Assembly (NCBI GenBank): GCA_002307055.1
Contig: DBTM01000030.1
Location: 25,101 to 57,207 of the forward strand
Source of the DNA: Clostridiales bacterium UBA1316
GTDB lineage: Bacteria; Bacillota; Clostridia; Oscillospirales; Oscillospiraceae
Length of the DNA stretch: 32,107 bases
Direction of reading: 5' to 3'
Shown here: one piece after another, positions 1 through 7,204 of the stretch
Numbering within the stretch: the stretch's first letter is position 1
Layout: every line of letters starts with the position of its first letter
Program-made: the position numbers and the translations under genes
The notes under the pieces: generated by a model
Told to the model about the DNA's origin: nothing
The model's input: the letters and a program-made list of their open reading frames with translations, nothing else
The model's database searches: none

Positions 1-935
1 TCGCCGCAGACGAAAGCGCCCGCGCCCTCCATGACCTGGATGTCAAATGACTTGCCGATGCCGAATACATTCGTCCCCAGGATACCGGCCCGGCGCGCAT
101 CCTCAATGGCGATGCGCAGCCGCTTTACAGCCAGGGGATATTCGGTTCTGACGTAGATATAACCCGCCGTGCCGCCGACAGCCTTGGCGGCGATAAGCAT
201 ACCCTCGAGCACGCTGTGGGGGTTGCCCTCCATGACGCAGCGATCCATAAACGCGCCGGGGTCTCCCTCATCGCCGTTGCAGATGACATATTTGACGTCG
301 TTTTTCTGGACGCGCGTCAGATCCCACTTTTTACCCGTGGGGAAGCCCGCGCCGCCGCGCCCGCGCAGACCGGCTTCGAGCATTAAGCTGCATATTTCTT
401 CTGAGCCCATTGTTAAAAAGGCTTTGCGCGCCATCATATAACCGCCGTTTGCGATGTATTCGTCGATATCCTGCGCGTCAATGTTGCCGCAGAGCTTTAA
501 AACGGTTCTCTGCTGCTTGGCGTAAAAGGGGATGTGAGCAACATCCGTACTTGCGGTGTTGTCAAGGGCTGAATGATACAGAAGACGCTCGATCAACTGC
601 CCGCCTAGTAAGGTTTTGTCAACAATCTCCGCGACATCCTCGGGCTTGACCTTCGTATAGAGCACACCCTGCGGATAGAGCGTGACGAGCGGGCCCATCT
701 GGCAGAAGCCCTGGCAGCCGCTCTGCGAGATGATGGTGTCGGCTTTTTCCTTGTGCAGCGTCACAGCGACGGAGAGCTTCTTTTCTTTTATGTAATCCAA
801 AAATTTGTTATAGATCTCGATAGAGCCGTTCGCGACACAGCCTGTACCGGCGCAGATGACGATTCTGGCTTTATACTGCGCCATGCAGCCGTCAAAATTC
901 TTTTTTCTCTCTTCGAGAGACATATGTTCAGGCAT
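1..935 (-). CDS. NuoF/HndC-like NADH-binding subunit of a hydrogenase or diaphorase (partial)
   Basis: This gene runs off the left edge, so only the first 311 codons are visible. The protein begins with a thioredoxin-like [2Fe-2S] domain (cysteines in CAGTGC and SGCQGFC), followed by the 51-kDa NADH/FMN domain of complex I. The FMN motif GRGGAGFPTG and the NADH-site motif NGDEGDPGAFMDR are both readable. In this family the subunit passes electrons between NAD(P)H, FMN and Fe-S clusters, usually in a cytoplasmic electron-bifurcating [FeFe]-hydrogenase (HydB/HndC type). The ATG at 933-935 overlaps the end of the NuoE-like gene by 8 bases, and its ribosome site AAGGAGGAA lies inside that gene, so the two are translationally coupled. 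The catalytic hydrogenase subunit would be expected just outside the window. A formate-dehydrogenase partner is also possible. Confidence 0.92.
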   Translation of the reverse strand, partial: MPEHMSLEERKKNFDGCMAQYKARIVICAGTGCVANGSIEIYNKFLDYIKEKKLSVAVTLHKEKADTIISQSGCQGFCQMGPLVTLYPQGVLYTKVKPEDVAEIVDKTLLGGQLIERLLYHSALDNTASTDVAHIPFYAKQQRTVLKLCGNIDAQDIDEYIANGGYMMARKAFLTMGSEEICSLMLEAGLRGRGGAGFPTGKKWDLTRVQKNDVKYVICNGDEGDPGAFMDRCVMEGNPHSVLEGMLIAAKAVGGTAGYIYVRTEYPLAVKRLRIAIEDARRAGILGTNVFGIGKSFDIQVMEGAGAFVCG

Positions 936-1422
936 GGAGCGATTCCTCCTTTTTAATATCTTCAATCAGAGCGAGGGCACTTTCGGGTGTCATCAGTCCA
1001 TGAACCTTATCGTCAATGACAACGACGGGAGCGAGCCCGCAGGCACCGAGGCAGGCGACTGTCTCAAGTGTGAAGAGCATATCCTCCGTCGTTTTGGTTT
1101 CCCTGTTTAGCCCGAGATTCTTTTCGAGTGCATACAATATACCCTCTGATTTTTTTACATGGCATGCCGTGCCGTCACAGACCTTGATGATATGCTTACC
1201 CTTTGGTGTCAGCGTAAAGTGCGCATAAAACGTCGCCACACCGTAGACGGTGGACGGCGATATTCCCAGAGCAACGGAGACGAATGTCATGATTTCTTCG
1301 GGCAGGAATTTGTATTCCTCCTGCATATCCTGAAGGATCGGTATCAGCTTGTCCGGGCTGCGTTCATATCTGTCCAGAATCTCACACGCGCGGCTGAATT
1401 TCTTTGTGATGCTGTTGCCCAT
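928..1422 (-). CDS. NuoE/HndA-like [2Fe-2S] thioredoxin-like subunit
   Basis: The 164-residue product has the length and layout of complex I 24-kDa (NuoE) subunits and of HndA/HydC of bifurcating hydrogenases. A helical N-terminal part includes the signature SPSTVYGVATFYAHF. A thioredoxin-like domain follows, with four [2Fe-2S] cysteines in CDGTAC and CLGAC. It relays electrons between its own cluster and the NuoF-like subunit. The start ATG at 1420-1422 has an AGGGAGA ribosome site. It lies 20 bases after the rex stop and overlaps the next gene by 8 bases, so the three form one minus-strand operon. That linkage to Rex points to control by the NADH/NAD+ ratio. Confidence 0.93.
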   Translation of the reverse strand: MGNSITKKFSRACEILDRYERSPDKLIPILQDMQEEYKFLPEEIMTFVSVALGISPSTVYGVATFYAHFTLTPKGKHIIKVCDGTACHVKKSEGILYALEKNLGLNRETKTTEDMLFTLETVACLGACGLAPVVVIDDKVHGLMTPESALALIEDIKKEESLHA

Positions 1423-1442
1423 TTAGATTTCTCCCTGCAATA

Positions 1443-2099
1443 TTAGTTTTCTCTGCTGATTTTCTTTTTTAGATGTTTGGATAAAATGGCAAGTGACGAT
1501 GCCATATCCTCGTTATGGACAAGAATATGCTCCGGTACATTGAGATTTACCGGGGCAAAATTCCATATGGCGAGGATACCGCTTTCAATCATCAGATTGC
1601 AGACCTGCTGTGCCTGCTCGCAGGGTACGGTGATGATGCCGATATTGATGTGCATGCGCTTGCATAAGCTGACCATCTTGTCCAAGGGCAGAACTTTTTT
1701 ACCGCTGACCTCTGTCCCAACCACCGTCTCATCCGTATCGAACCCAACGATGATGTTCAAACCGTACGCGTCAAAGCCTTTATAGGACAGCAGTGCCCGG
1801 CCGAGATGGCCGATACCGGCAATGACCGCTTCGTTGACGTTGCCGTAACCCAGGTATGTGTCGAGATCGGCAATCAGCTTTTCAAGCAGATAGCCGGTTC
1901 TCGGCCGGCCGCCGCTTTTTATGGCGGCCAGGTCCTTGCGTACTTGAACTTCGTTCAGCGCGAGCGCCTTGGCAATGACAGGGGACGATATGATCTTTGT
2001 TTTTTCCCTGTCGAGCGATTTCAGGTAGTTTAAGTAGATCGGCAAACGCTTGAGTGTCTGAACGGAAATAGATGTATATATTTTTTCGTTTTCGGCCAT
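1443..2099 (-). CDS. rex: Redox-sensing transcriptional repressor Rex
   Basis: The 218-residue protein matches Rex in length and architecture. An N-terminal winged-helix DNA-binding domain (about residues 8-80) contains QVRKDLA and GRPRTGY. A Rossmann NAD(H)-binding fold follows with GIGHLGRAL near residue 95, and a C-terminal helix serves domain-swapped dimerisation. Rex proteins bind DNA when NAD+ is high and release it when NADH rises, so fermentation and hydrogenase genes switch on. Here rex is the first gene of its operon with the NuoE- and NuoF-like subunits. A good promoter lies upstream at 2144-2173. I could not see the usual TTGTTAA-N4-TTAACAA operator there, so autoregulation is not demonstrated by the sequence. 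Confidence 0.95.
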   Translation of the reverse strand: MAENEKIYTSISVQTLKRLPIYLNYLKSLDREKTKIISSPVIAKALALNEVQVRKDLAAIKSGGRPRTGYLLEKLIADLDTYLGYGNVNEAVIAGIGHLGRALLSYKGFDAYGLNIIVGFDTDETVVGTEVSGKKVLPLDKMVSLCKRMHINIGIITVPCEQAQQVCNLMIESGILAIWNFAPVNLNVPEHILVHNEDMASSLAILSKHLKKKISREN

Positions 2100-2143
2100 T
2101 TTGCTACCTCTCAGACATTAATAAGTATAGAAATATCGATACA

Positions 2144-2173
2144 ATTATACTTATGCAAACACATGCGTGTCAA
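2144..2173 (-). promoter_or_regulatory. Promoter of the rex operon
   Basis: On the minus strand a perfect TTGACA (2168-2173) is followed 18 bases later by a perfect TATAAT (2144-2149). The distance to the rex start is about 45 bases. No intrinsic terminator or riboswitch is visible between them. Confidence 0.6.
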
Positions 2174-2277
2174 GCAAATTATCCTTAATTATAAACAAGA
2201 AAACACTTTCGTACAATGCACAAATAATAAGAATTACCGGTGGATTTTGTGCAGGCAGTTATATTATCTGATGCCTG

Positions 2278-2288
2278 TGTGGTATAAT
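2278..2288 (+). promoter_or_regulatory. Extended -10 promoter of the ene-reductase gene
   Basis: TGGTATAAT at 2280-2288 is an extended -10 element (TGN plus TATAAT). No convincing -35 is present 16-18 bases upstream, which is typical for extended -10 promoters. The predicted leader to the ATG at 2321 is only about 25 bases. The gene diverges from the rex operon, and the two promoters are about 110 bases apart. Confidence 0.45.
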
Positions 2289-2320
2289 CAGCTTAAAAGC
2301 AGTCTCAACAAGAAAGCGTG

Positions 2321-4246
2321 ATGGAATTGCAGCGGAAATATCCAAGCTTATTCAGCCCAATAAAAATCGGCGGTGTTACCTTGAAGAACCGCATTATTTC
2401 AGCGCCGATGACATACCCGATTTTAACCTCGGACGGCTGCCTGACGCCGGAAGCGATTGCCTTTTATGAGCTGCGTGCCAAGGGCGGCGCTGCCGCCGTC
2501 ACCGTCAGCGAAGTCATCGTCGACAGCAAAACCGGTAAATATTACCCTATTCAGGTTATACTCGACGCCCCCAACGCGAAGGACTCTCTCGCGGCGGCAG
2601 CCAGAGCCATCAAACGCCACGGAGCAATCCCCAGCATTGAGCTCTCGCACGGCGGCAAATATGCGATGACAGAAGGTGTGCCCTTCGGCCCAAGCGACGA
2701 TTATGAAGACGGTAAAATGACCGCCCAAGCCATGACAAAAGAGAAAATCAATGAAATCATCGCATGCTATAGCCGCGCGGCGAAGCTGATGAAAGAAGCC
2801 GGCTTTGAAATGCTGCTCATTCATGCCGGACACGGCTGGCTCCTTCAGCAGTTTTTATCGCCGTCCACCAATAAACGGGCGGATGAATACGGCGGCAGCC
2901 TCGAAAACCGCGCGCGCTTCGCCCTCGAGGTTATTGACGCAATCCGATCAGCCGTCGGGCCGCGGTTTCCCCTTGAGCTTCGCATCAGCGCCGATGAATA
3001 TCTTGAGGACGGATATTCGTTTGACGATATCATAGCGTTTGCGCTTTTGGCTGAAAGTAAAATTGACCTGCTGCAGGTTTCAACAGGCGCGCACCACGGC
3101 AGCTTTGACAAAACGCATCCCTCCATGTTTGTGGAGCGGGGCGTGAACGTCCATTTCGCCGAGGCGCTCAAGCAGCATGTGAAAATTCCCGTTTCGACCA
3201 TCGGCGCGCTCAATGAGCCGCAGATGATGGACGATATCATCGCCTCAGGCCAGGCGGACGCGGTTGTCATGGCACGGGCGCTTTTAGCTGATCCGTTTCT
3301 GCCGAAAAAAGCGTACATGGGCAGAGACGACGAAATTGTCCGCTGCTGCCGCTGCTTCACGTGCATGGCCGAGCGTATGACGACGGGGCTGCGCATCTGC
3401 GCTCTTAATCCGGTTATCGGCAGCGAATACGAGCTGAGCTTTGCTTACGCATCGACAACGCCTAAAAAAGTCCTCGTCGCGGGCGGCGGACCCGGCGGTA
3501 TGCAGGCAGCCCTGACAGCGGCGGAGCGTGGTCATACAGTCATTCTCTGCGAAAAAAGCAGCGCGCTCGGCGGCGCGCTGAAAGCAGAGCAGGGCATTCC
3601 GTTCAAAGCCGACCTGTACGGCTTCATCGGCACCAAAGCGCGCCAGCTTGAAAAGGCGGGCGTCGAGGTGCGTCTGAACACCGAGGTGACGTCTGCGCTT
3701 GCCGAAGCTCTCAGCCCCGATGTGCTCATCGTCGCCGTCGGCGCGTCGCCGATTATCCCCAATATCCCGGGCATTGACGCGAAAAATGTCATAGCCGCCA
3801 ATGATTTATATTTGCGCCGCGATGAAGTCGGAGTGAGTGTTGCCGTTCTGGGCGGAGGCCTTGTCGGCTGCGAAACCGCCGTGCATTTGGCGCATGAGGG
3901 CAAGGATGTCACCGTCGTCGAGATGCTCAATGATGTCTGCCTTGACGCGAACTGCCGTCACCGGCCGTTATTGCTGACCGAGCTTCAAAAATCCGTCACC
4001 TGCCGTACAGGCCTGCGCGCCATCCGCGTCACGGACAACGGCCTTGTCTGCGCCGATCAAAACGGCAAAGAGATCCTGATAAAAGCCAACACAATCATCT
4101 GCGCCGCCGGTCAGCGCCCGCTGCGGAACATCGCGGAAGCTCTTGAAGACAGCGCCCCCGAGGTTATCGAGCTCGGCGACTGTGTCAAGCCCGCCCAAGT
4201 CACCCAAGCCGTCTTCAGAGCCCATTTCGCCGCCCTGGATATATAA
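2321..4246 (+). CDS. NADH:flavin oxidoreductase / 2,4-dienoyl-CoA reductase-type ene-reductase (FMN, Fe-S, FAD)
   Basis: At 641 residues this has the full length of the FadH/BaiCD/2-enoate-reductase type. An Old Yellow Enzyme TIM barrel binding FMN fills about residues 1-335. A cysteine cluster follows at about 342-361 (RCCRCFTC, then RICALNP after 11 residues). A disulfide-reductase-like half comes next, with AGGGPGG (about 387) for FAD and LGGGLVGCETA (about 508) for NAD(P)H. Such enzymes move electrons from NAD(P)H through FAD, a [4Fe-4S] cluster and FMN to reduce activated C=C bonds of enoates, dienoyl-CoAs or bile-acid intermediates. The substrate cannot be read from the sequence. A GTG sits immediately before the ATG at 2321; I prefer the ATG, although the ribosome site (AAGAAAG) is weak. 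Cluster spacing is slightly unusual (see findings). Confidence 0.9.
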   Translation: MELQRKYPSLFSPIKIGGVTLKNRIISAPMTYPILTSDGCLTPEAIAFYELRAKGGAAAVTVSEVIVDSKTGKYYPIQVILDAPNAKDSLAAAARAIKRHGAIPSIELSHGGKYAMTEGVPFGPSDDYEDGKMTAQAMTKEKINEIIACYSRAAKLMKEAGFEMLLIHAGHGWLLQQFLSPSTNKRADEYGGSLENRARFALEVIDAIRSAVGPRFPLELRISADEYLEDGYSFDDIIAFALLAESKIDLLQVSTGAHHGSFDKTHPSMFVERGVNVHFAEALKQHVKIPVSTIGALNEPQMMDDIIASGQADAVVMARALLADPFLPKKAYMGRDDEIVRCCRCFTCMAERMTTGLRICALNPVIGSEYELSFAYASTTPKKVLVAGGGPGGMQAALTAAERGHTVILCEKSSALGGALKAEQGIPFKADLYGFIGTKARQLEKAGVEVRLNTEVTSALAEALSPDVLIVAVGASPIIPNIPGIDAKNVIAANDLYLRRDEVGVSVAVLGGGLVGCETAVHLAHEGKDVTVVEMLNDVCLDANCRHRPLLLTELQKSVTCRTGLRAIRVTDNGLVCADQNGKEILIKANTIICAAGQRPLRNIAEALEDSAPEVIELGDCVKPAQVTQAVFRAHFAALDI

Positions 4247-4261
4247 ACATTTTCCGAACAG

Positions 4262-4576
4262 CGTGTAAAAAATGTAGGGCAACAGCTCTGCTCTTGCCTC
4301 TCTGTGCCGATTGACAAAATCATATGAATATGATTTGGCATGATCACATATTTGTCAATTTTAATATTGTGATACTGTTCATTTAATTTGCTGATTTCGC
4401 TGTCAATGACAGTACCAATTTCTGTTAGCTGGCAAAAGCAGAGCCCTTGCTCTGCGACCACCTCACCCAATAAGTACATTCGAGCATATGGTGATAAAGT
4501 AAGCACCGTTCTGATTGTAACTATAACCTTCTAAGCGGATGTGTTTTCTCCTCGGAAAATCAATCAACAAAATCAC
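4262..4576 (-). pseudogene. Decayed REP-associated / IS200-like tyrosine transposase fragment
   Basis: On the minus strand, from a GTG at 4574-4576, one frame reads the classic N-terminus of Y1 transposases of the RAYT type (FPRRKHIRLEGYSYN, then QNGAYFITIC). That frame stops soon after. The neighbouring frame continues the same protein (YLLGEVV, then KYVIMPNHIHMIL, the metal-binding HxH signature). At least one frameshift therefore separates the two halves near 4470-4480. The region after the HIH motif, including the catalytic tyrosine helix, is missing, because homology ends beside the ene-reductase gene. The element is dead: an N-terminal remnant of about 100 codons. Intact relatives nick single-stranded DNA at small palindromes. 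This fills the gap between 4246 and 4691. Confidence 0.75.
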
Positions 4577-4690
4577 CCCAAATATTAGATATTATGAGTA
4601 ATTATACCATATGGAATATTCTTTTGCATATATACCGTCAGATTTGATAATCTAAACATATTCAACACGATAAAGGGCTGGTGGGCGACA

Positions 4691-6511
4691 ATGAAGAAGG
4701 CGCAGAAGGCGCTGCGGGAGTTCGAAAAAATCGCCTCGCAGCTGGCGCAGACGGAGAATATTGTCAGTAAGACAAAGGACGCGAAGCTGTGGGATCACGA
4801 GGCGATTGTCCGTAAGAAAATCAGGGCGCTCAAAGAGCTGGAATACATGCAGTTCAAGGAATTCCAGCATGTTTACGGGGGATACCTCGCGCTTCTGGAT
4901 GAAATTTCGGTCCGGCTGCTGAACCATTATAATAAGAAAAAGGGCACAAGCTATCAGTTTGAAGATATTATCGGGGCGGATAAAGCGGGATATATCAGCT
5001 CCGGCATCATCTCCGTGCTTGTCACAAGCCATATACCCAAGCTTGTCGCCAATGAATTCACGAAATTTTTCCCGGAAAATCCGCGGGATGAGTACGAAAA
5101 AGCAAGAGTGATGAAGCGCTGCTTCATCCTGCATTTAGGCGATACAAACACAGGCAAGACATACCGTGCGATTGAACGCCTCAAGCAATCCAAAAACGGC
5201 GTCTATCTCGCGCCGCTCCGCATTCTGGCGCTCGAGAATTATGAGCGGCTGAATAAGGAAGGCGTACCCTGCCATCTCCTGACCGGCGAGGAGGAAATCC
5301 TCGTCGAAGGCGCGCATCACGTCTGTTCCACAATAGAGAAACTTGCTATTGACAAGGAGTACGACATCGCCGTCATCGATGAGGTGCAGATGATCGCCAA
5401 TACCCAGCGAGGACAAGCCTGGACGCGCGCCGTGCTGGGTCTCCGGTGTGCCGAGATTCACATATGCGGCGCGATTAACGCCAAAAATCTGCTTGTTAAA
5501 ATCCTGGAAGACTGCGGCGACGCTTATGAGATTATTGAATATAAGCGCGACACGCCGCTTGAGGTATGTCCGGCGCCGTTTACACTCCGGGAGGTAGAAA
5601 AAGGCGACGCGCTCGTCGCTTTCTCAAAAAGGCGCGTACTGGAGCTCTCCAAATACTTTCAGGATCGGGGCATCAAAAACAGCGTGATCTACGGCGACCT
5701 GCCGCCGGAAGTGCGGCGGATGCAGTATCACGCCTTTATCAAGGGCAAAAACAGAATTCTCATCACAACGGACGCCATCGGCATGGGCGTCAATCTCCCC
5801 ATTCGGCGGATTATCTTCATGGATCTGCAGAAATTCGACGGTGAGGAACGGCGCTTTATCACCTCGCAGGAGGTCAAGCAAATCGCCGGCCGGGCGGGGC
5901 GGAAGGGCATTTACGATGTCGGCTATGTCGCCTCAGCGAGCCTCGACCAGCTTTTCATCAAAGAAAACCTTGAAACCGACGATGAGCCGCTCGAGCAGGC
6001 TGTCCTCGGCCCGAGCGAGGTGATTCTAAAAATCAAAGGCCTGCCGCTGCGCGAAAAGCTCGCCCTCTGGAGCACAAACGAAGAGACACTCGGTTATTAC
6101 CGCAAGATGGACGTGAGAGATTACCTGCTCGTGCTCGAAAGCCTCAAGCAGTACAAGCTGCCTGAGGCGGATGAATATAAACTGATGAAGCTCCCGTTTG
6201 ACGTGAACAACATGGAGCTGCTGTCCGTTTTTCTTGATTATGTCGACGAATACTTCATAAAAAAGCAGTCCCAGCTTTCAAAACCTAAGCTATCCGGGCC
6301 GAAAATCTCATCACCGTACGCTTCGCCGTCGAAATATCTGCCACCGAAGGCATCCGACAGCCAGCTGCCCGAGCTGGAAAGATATTATCAAAAGCTGGGC
6401 CTTTACTACTCGTTTTCCAAAAATTTCGATATCGATTTTGACCCCGACTGGGTTTACACAGAAAGAATAAAAACGAGCGAACGCATCAATAAATTGCTGA
6501 TACGGCTTTGA
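4691..6511 (+). CDS. Suv3-like superfamily 2 RNA helicase
   Basis: The 606-residue protein has an SF2 helicase core resembling mitochondrial Suv3. Motif I (Walker A) is GDTNTGKT near residue 150, motif II is DEVQ near 230, and the helicase C lobe carries TTDAIGMGVNLPIRR followed by motif VI QIAGRAGRKG near 397. About 140 residues precede motif I and have no motif I recognise. The C-terminal 150 residues resemble the Suv3 C-terminal region and contain a Lys/Ser/Pro-rich linker (about 525-560). Suv3 unwinds RNA for the mitochondrial degradosome; a role in RNA turnover here is inference. The ATG at 4691 follows a GGTGGG ribosome site. No operon partner is evident, as the flanks are a dead transposase and a spore-protein gene. 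Confidence 0.85.
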   Translation: MKKAQKALREFEKIASQLAQTENIVSKTKDAKLWDHEAIVRKKIRALKELEYMQFKEFQHVYGGYLALLDEISVRLLNHYNKKKGTSYQFEDIIGADKAGYISSGIISVLVTSHIPKLVANEFTKFFPENPRDEYEKARVMKRCFILHLGDTNTGKTYRAIERLKQSKNGVYLAPLRILALENYERLNKEGVPCHLLTGEEEILVEGAHHVCSTIEKLAIDKEYDIAVIDEVQMIANTQRGQAWTRAVLGLRCAEIHICGAINAKNLLVKILEDCGDAYEIIEYKRDTPLEVCPAPFTLREVEKGDALVAFSKRRVLELSKYFQDRGIKNSVIYGDLPPEVRRMQYHAFIKGKNRILITTDAIGMGVNLPIRRIIFMDLQKFDGEERRFITSQEVKQIAGRAGRKGIYDVGYVASASLDQLFIKENLETDDEPLEQAVLGPSEVILKIKGLPLREKLALWSTNEETLGYYRKMDVRDYLLVLESLKQYKLPEADEYKLMKLPFDVNNMELLSVFLDYVDEYFIKKQSQLSKPKLSGPKISSPYASPSKYLPPKASDSQLPELERYYQKLGLYYSFSKNFDIDFDPDWVYTERIKTSERINKLLIRL

Positions 6512-6572
6512 AAATTAAAGCGAAACGCTCATAATAAACCAGCATAAAAAATTCTGTTTGTCTGAAACTAAT

Positions 6573-6615
6573 AGTGCTTTGAAAACGCAAAGCATCGATT
6601 TGCGAACAAAGCACT
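6573..6615. repeat. Nested inverted repeat upstream of the spore-protein gene
   Basis: Outer arms AGTGCTTTG (6573-6581) and CAAAGCACT (6607-6615) pair perfectly over 9 bases. Inside them CGCAAA (6586-6591) and TTTGCG (6599-6604) pair over 6. There is no T-run on either side, so it is not a standard terminator. It lies in the 167-base gap between the helicase and the spore-protein gene. Confidence 0.75.
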
Positions 6616-6678
6616 GCATCGCAGGCGAAATGTACCACGAGTGAAAGTTTTCTTTGATATTTTGAGGAGGATACTGGG

Positions 6679-6852
6679 ATGAGTGGACGAAGAAGCATAA
6701 TGTCTGATAGCCTAAAGACAGAAATTGCTAAGGAACTCGGCGTTTACGAAACCGTCAGAGGCGGCGGCTGGGGCGAGGTCTCGTCCAGAGACTGCGGAAA
6801 TATCGTCAAAAAAGCCATCGAAATAGCGGAGCGCAGCGTCGGCGCCCAATAG
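6679..6852 (+). CDS. Small acid-soluble spore protein, alpha/beta type (short clostridial form)
   Basis: A 57-codon gene begins at the ATG at 6679, eight bases after a strong GAGGAGG ribosome site (6664-6670). The product reads MSGRRSIMSDSLKTEIAKEL, continues with GVYETVRGGGWGEV and then RDCGNIVKKAIEIAER. The two conserved blocks of alpha/beta spore proteins are recognisable: the region around the germination-protease site (EIAKELGV) and the GNIVKKAIEIAE helix. These proteins coat and protect DNA in the dormant spore and are degraded at germination. Expression would normally depend on sigma-G in the forespore; I could not identify a convincing sigma-G promoter. It shows that the host forms, or descends from, endospore formers. 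Confidence 0.88.
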   Translation: MSGRRSIMSDSLKTEIAKELGVYETVRGGGWGEVSSRDCGNIVKKAIEIAERSVGAQ

Positions 6853-6873
6853 TATAAACCAACAGCGCCTCAC

Positions 6874-6944
6874 GGGCTGCTGCGAAATGCATGCGCGAAT
6901 ATAGGGAACGACACCCTCGCCGCTGCGGCATTTTGCGGCAGCCC
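6874..6944. repeat. Large inverted repeat after the spore-protein gene (possible terminator or REP element)
   Basis: The left arm at 6874-6890 (starting GGGCTGCTGCG) pairs with the right arm at 6928-6944 (ending GCGGCAGCCC). This gives 17 consecutive base pairs, counting two G-U pairs. A smaller hairpin AGGG/CCCT sits in the loop. It lies 21 bases after the spore-protein stop and just upstream of the thiT promoter, so it probably insulates the two. There is no clear T-run, so ordinary termination is uncertain. Confidence 0.7.
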
Positions 6945-6956
6945 CAACTTTCGTTG

Positions 6957-6985
6957 TTGACATTATTGTTTTTCACCTTTATAAT
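6957..6985 (+). promoter_or_regulatory. Consensus promoter of the TPP riboswitch-thiT transcript
   Basis: A perfect TTGACA (6957-6962), a 17-base spacer and a perfect TATAAT (6980-6985) precede the riboswitch. Transcription should start near 6992, about 10 bases before the aptamer. Confidence 0.85.
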
Positions 6986-7000
6986 TTTATTGAACTGAAT

Positions 7001-7090
7001 AACGGGGTGCTGAGTATGCTCGGCTGAGATGCGGCGGTTTGACGTTGCGGACCCATAACCTGATCTGGATAATGCCAGCGTAGGAAATTT
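7001..7090 (+). ncRNA. TPP (THI-box) riboswitch
   Basis: The aptamer carries the conserved thi-box blocks in order: ACGGGGTGC (7002-7010), CGGCTGAGAT (7021-7030), then ACCCATAACCTGATCTGGAT (7051-7070) and AATGCCAGCGTAGG (7071-7084). The family binds thiamine pyrophosphate. It is followed directly by a hairpin with a T-run and then by a thiamine transporter gene, so ligand binding most likely causes premature termination. Confidence 0.97.
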
Positions 7091-7102
7091 GATGAAAAAT
7101 TC

Positions 7103-7139
7103 TGCACTCTGATTATTTACAGGGTGCATTTTTATTTTT
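7103..7139 (+). terminator. Intrinsic terminator of the TPP riboswitch (expression platform)
   Basis: TGCACTC (7103-7109) pairs with GGGTGCA (7122-7128) and is followed by an 11-base stretch that is nearly all T (7129-7139). Its place between the aptamer and thiT shows regulation by attenuation. An in-frame GTG inside it is not a plausible start for thiT. Confidence 0.9.
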
Positions 7140-7204
7140 CCGGCCAAATAAGGTTTACCGACACACTGCCGTTAGGTTCAAATATTTATGATTTGGAGAA
7201 AAAC

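Noticed and set aside
2845..3930. Minus-strand open frames opposite the ene-reductase
   Set aside because: They overlap a clearly conserved protein and have Ser/Arg-rich compositions typical of antisense frames.
7124..7204. GTG start of thiT at 7124
   Set aside because: It falls inside the riboswitch terminator hairpin; the ATG at 7205 has a proper ribosome site and family start.
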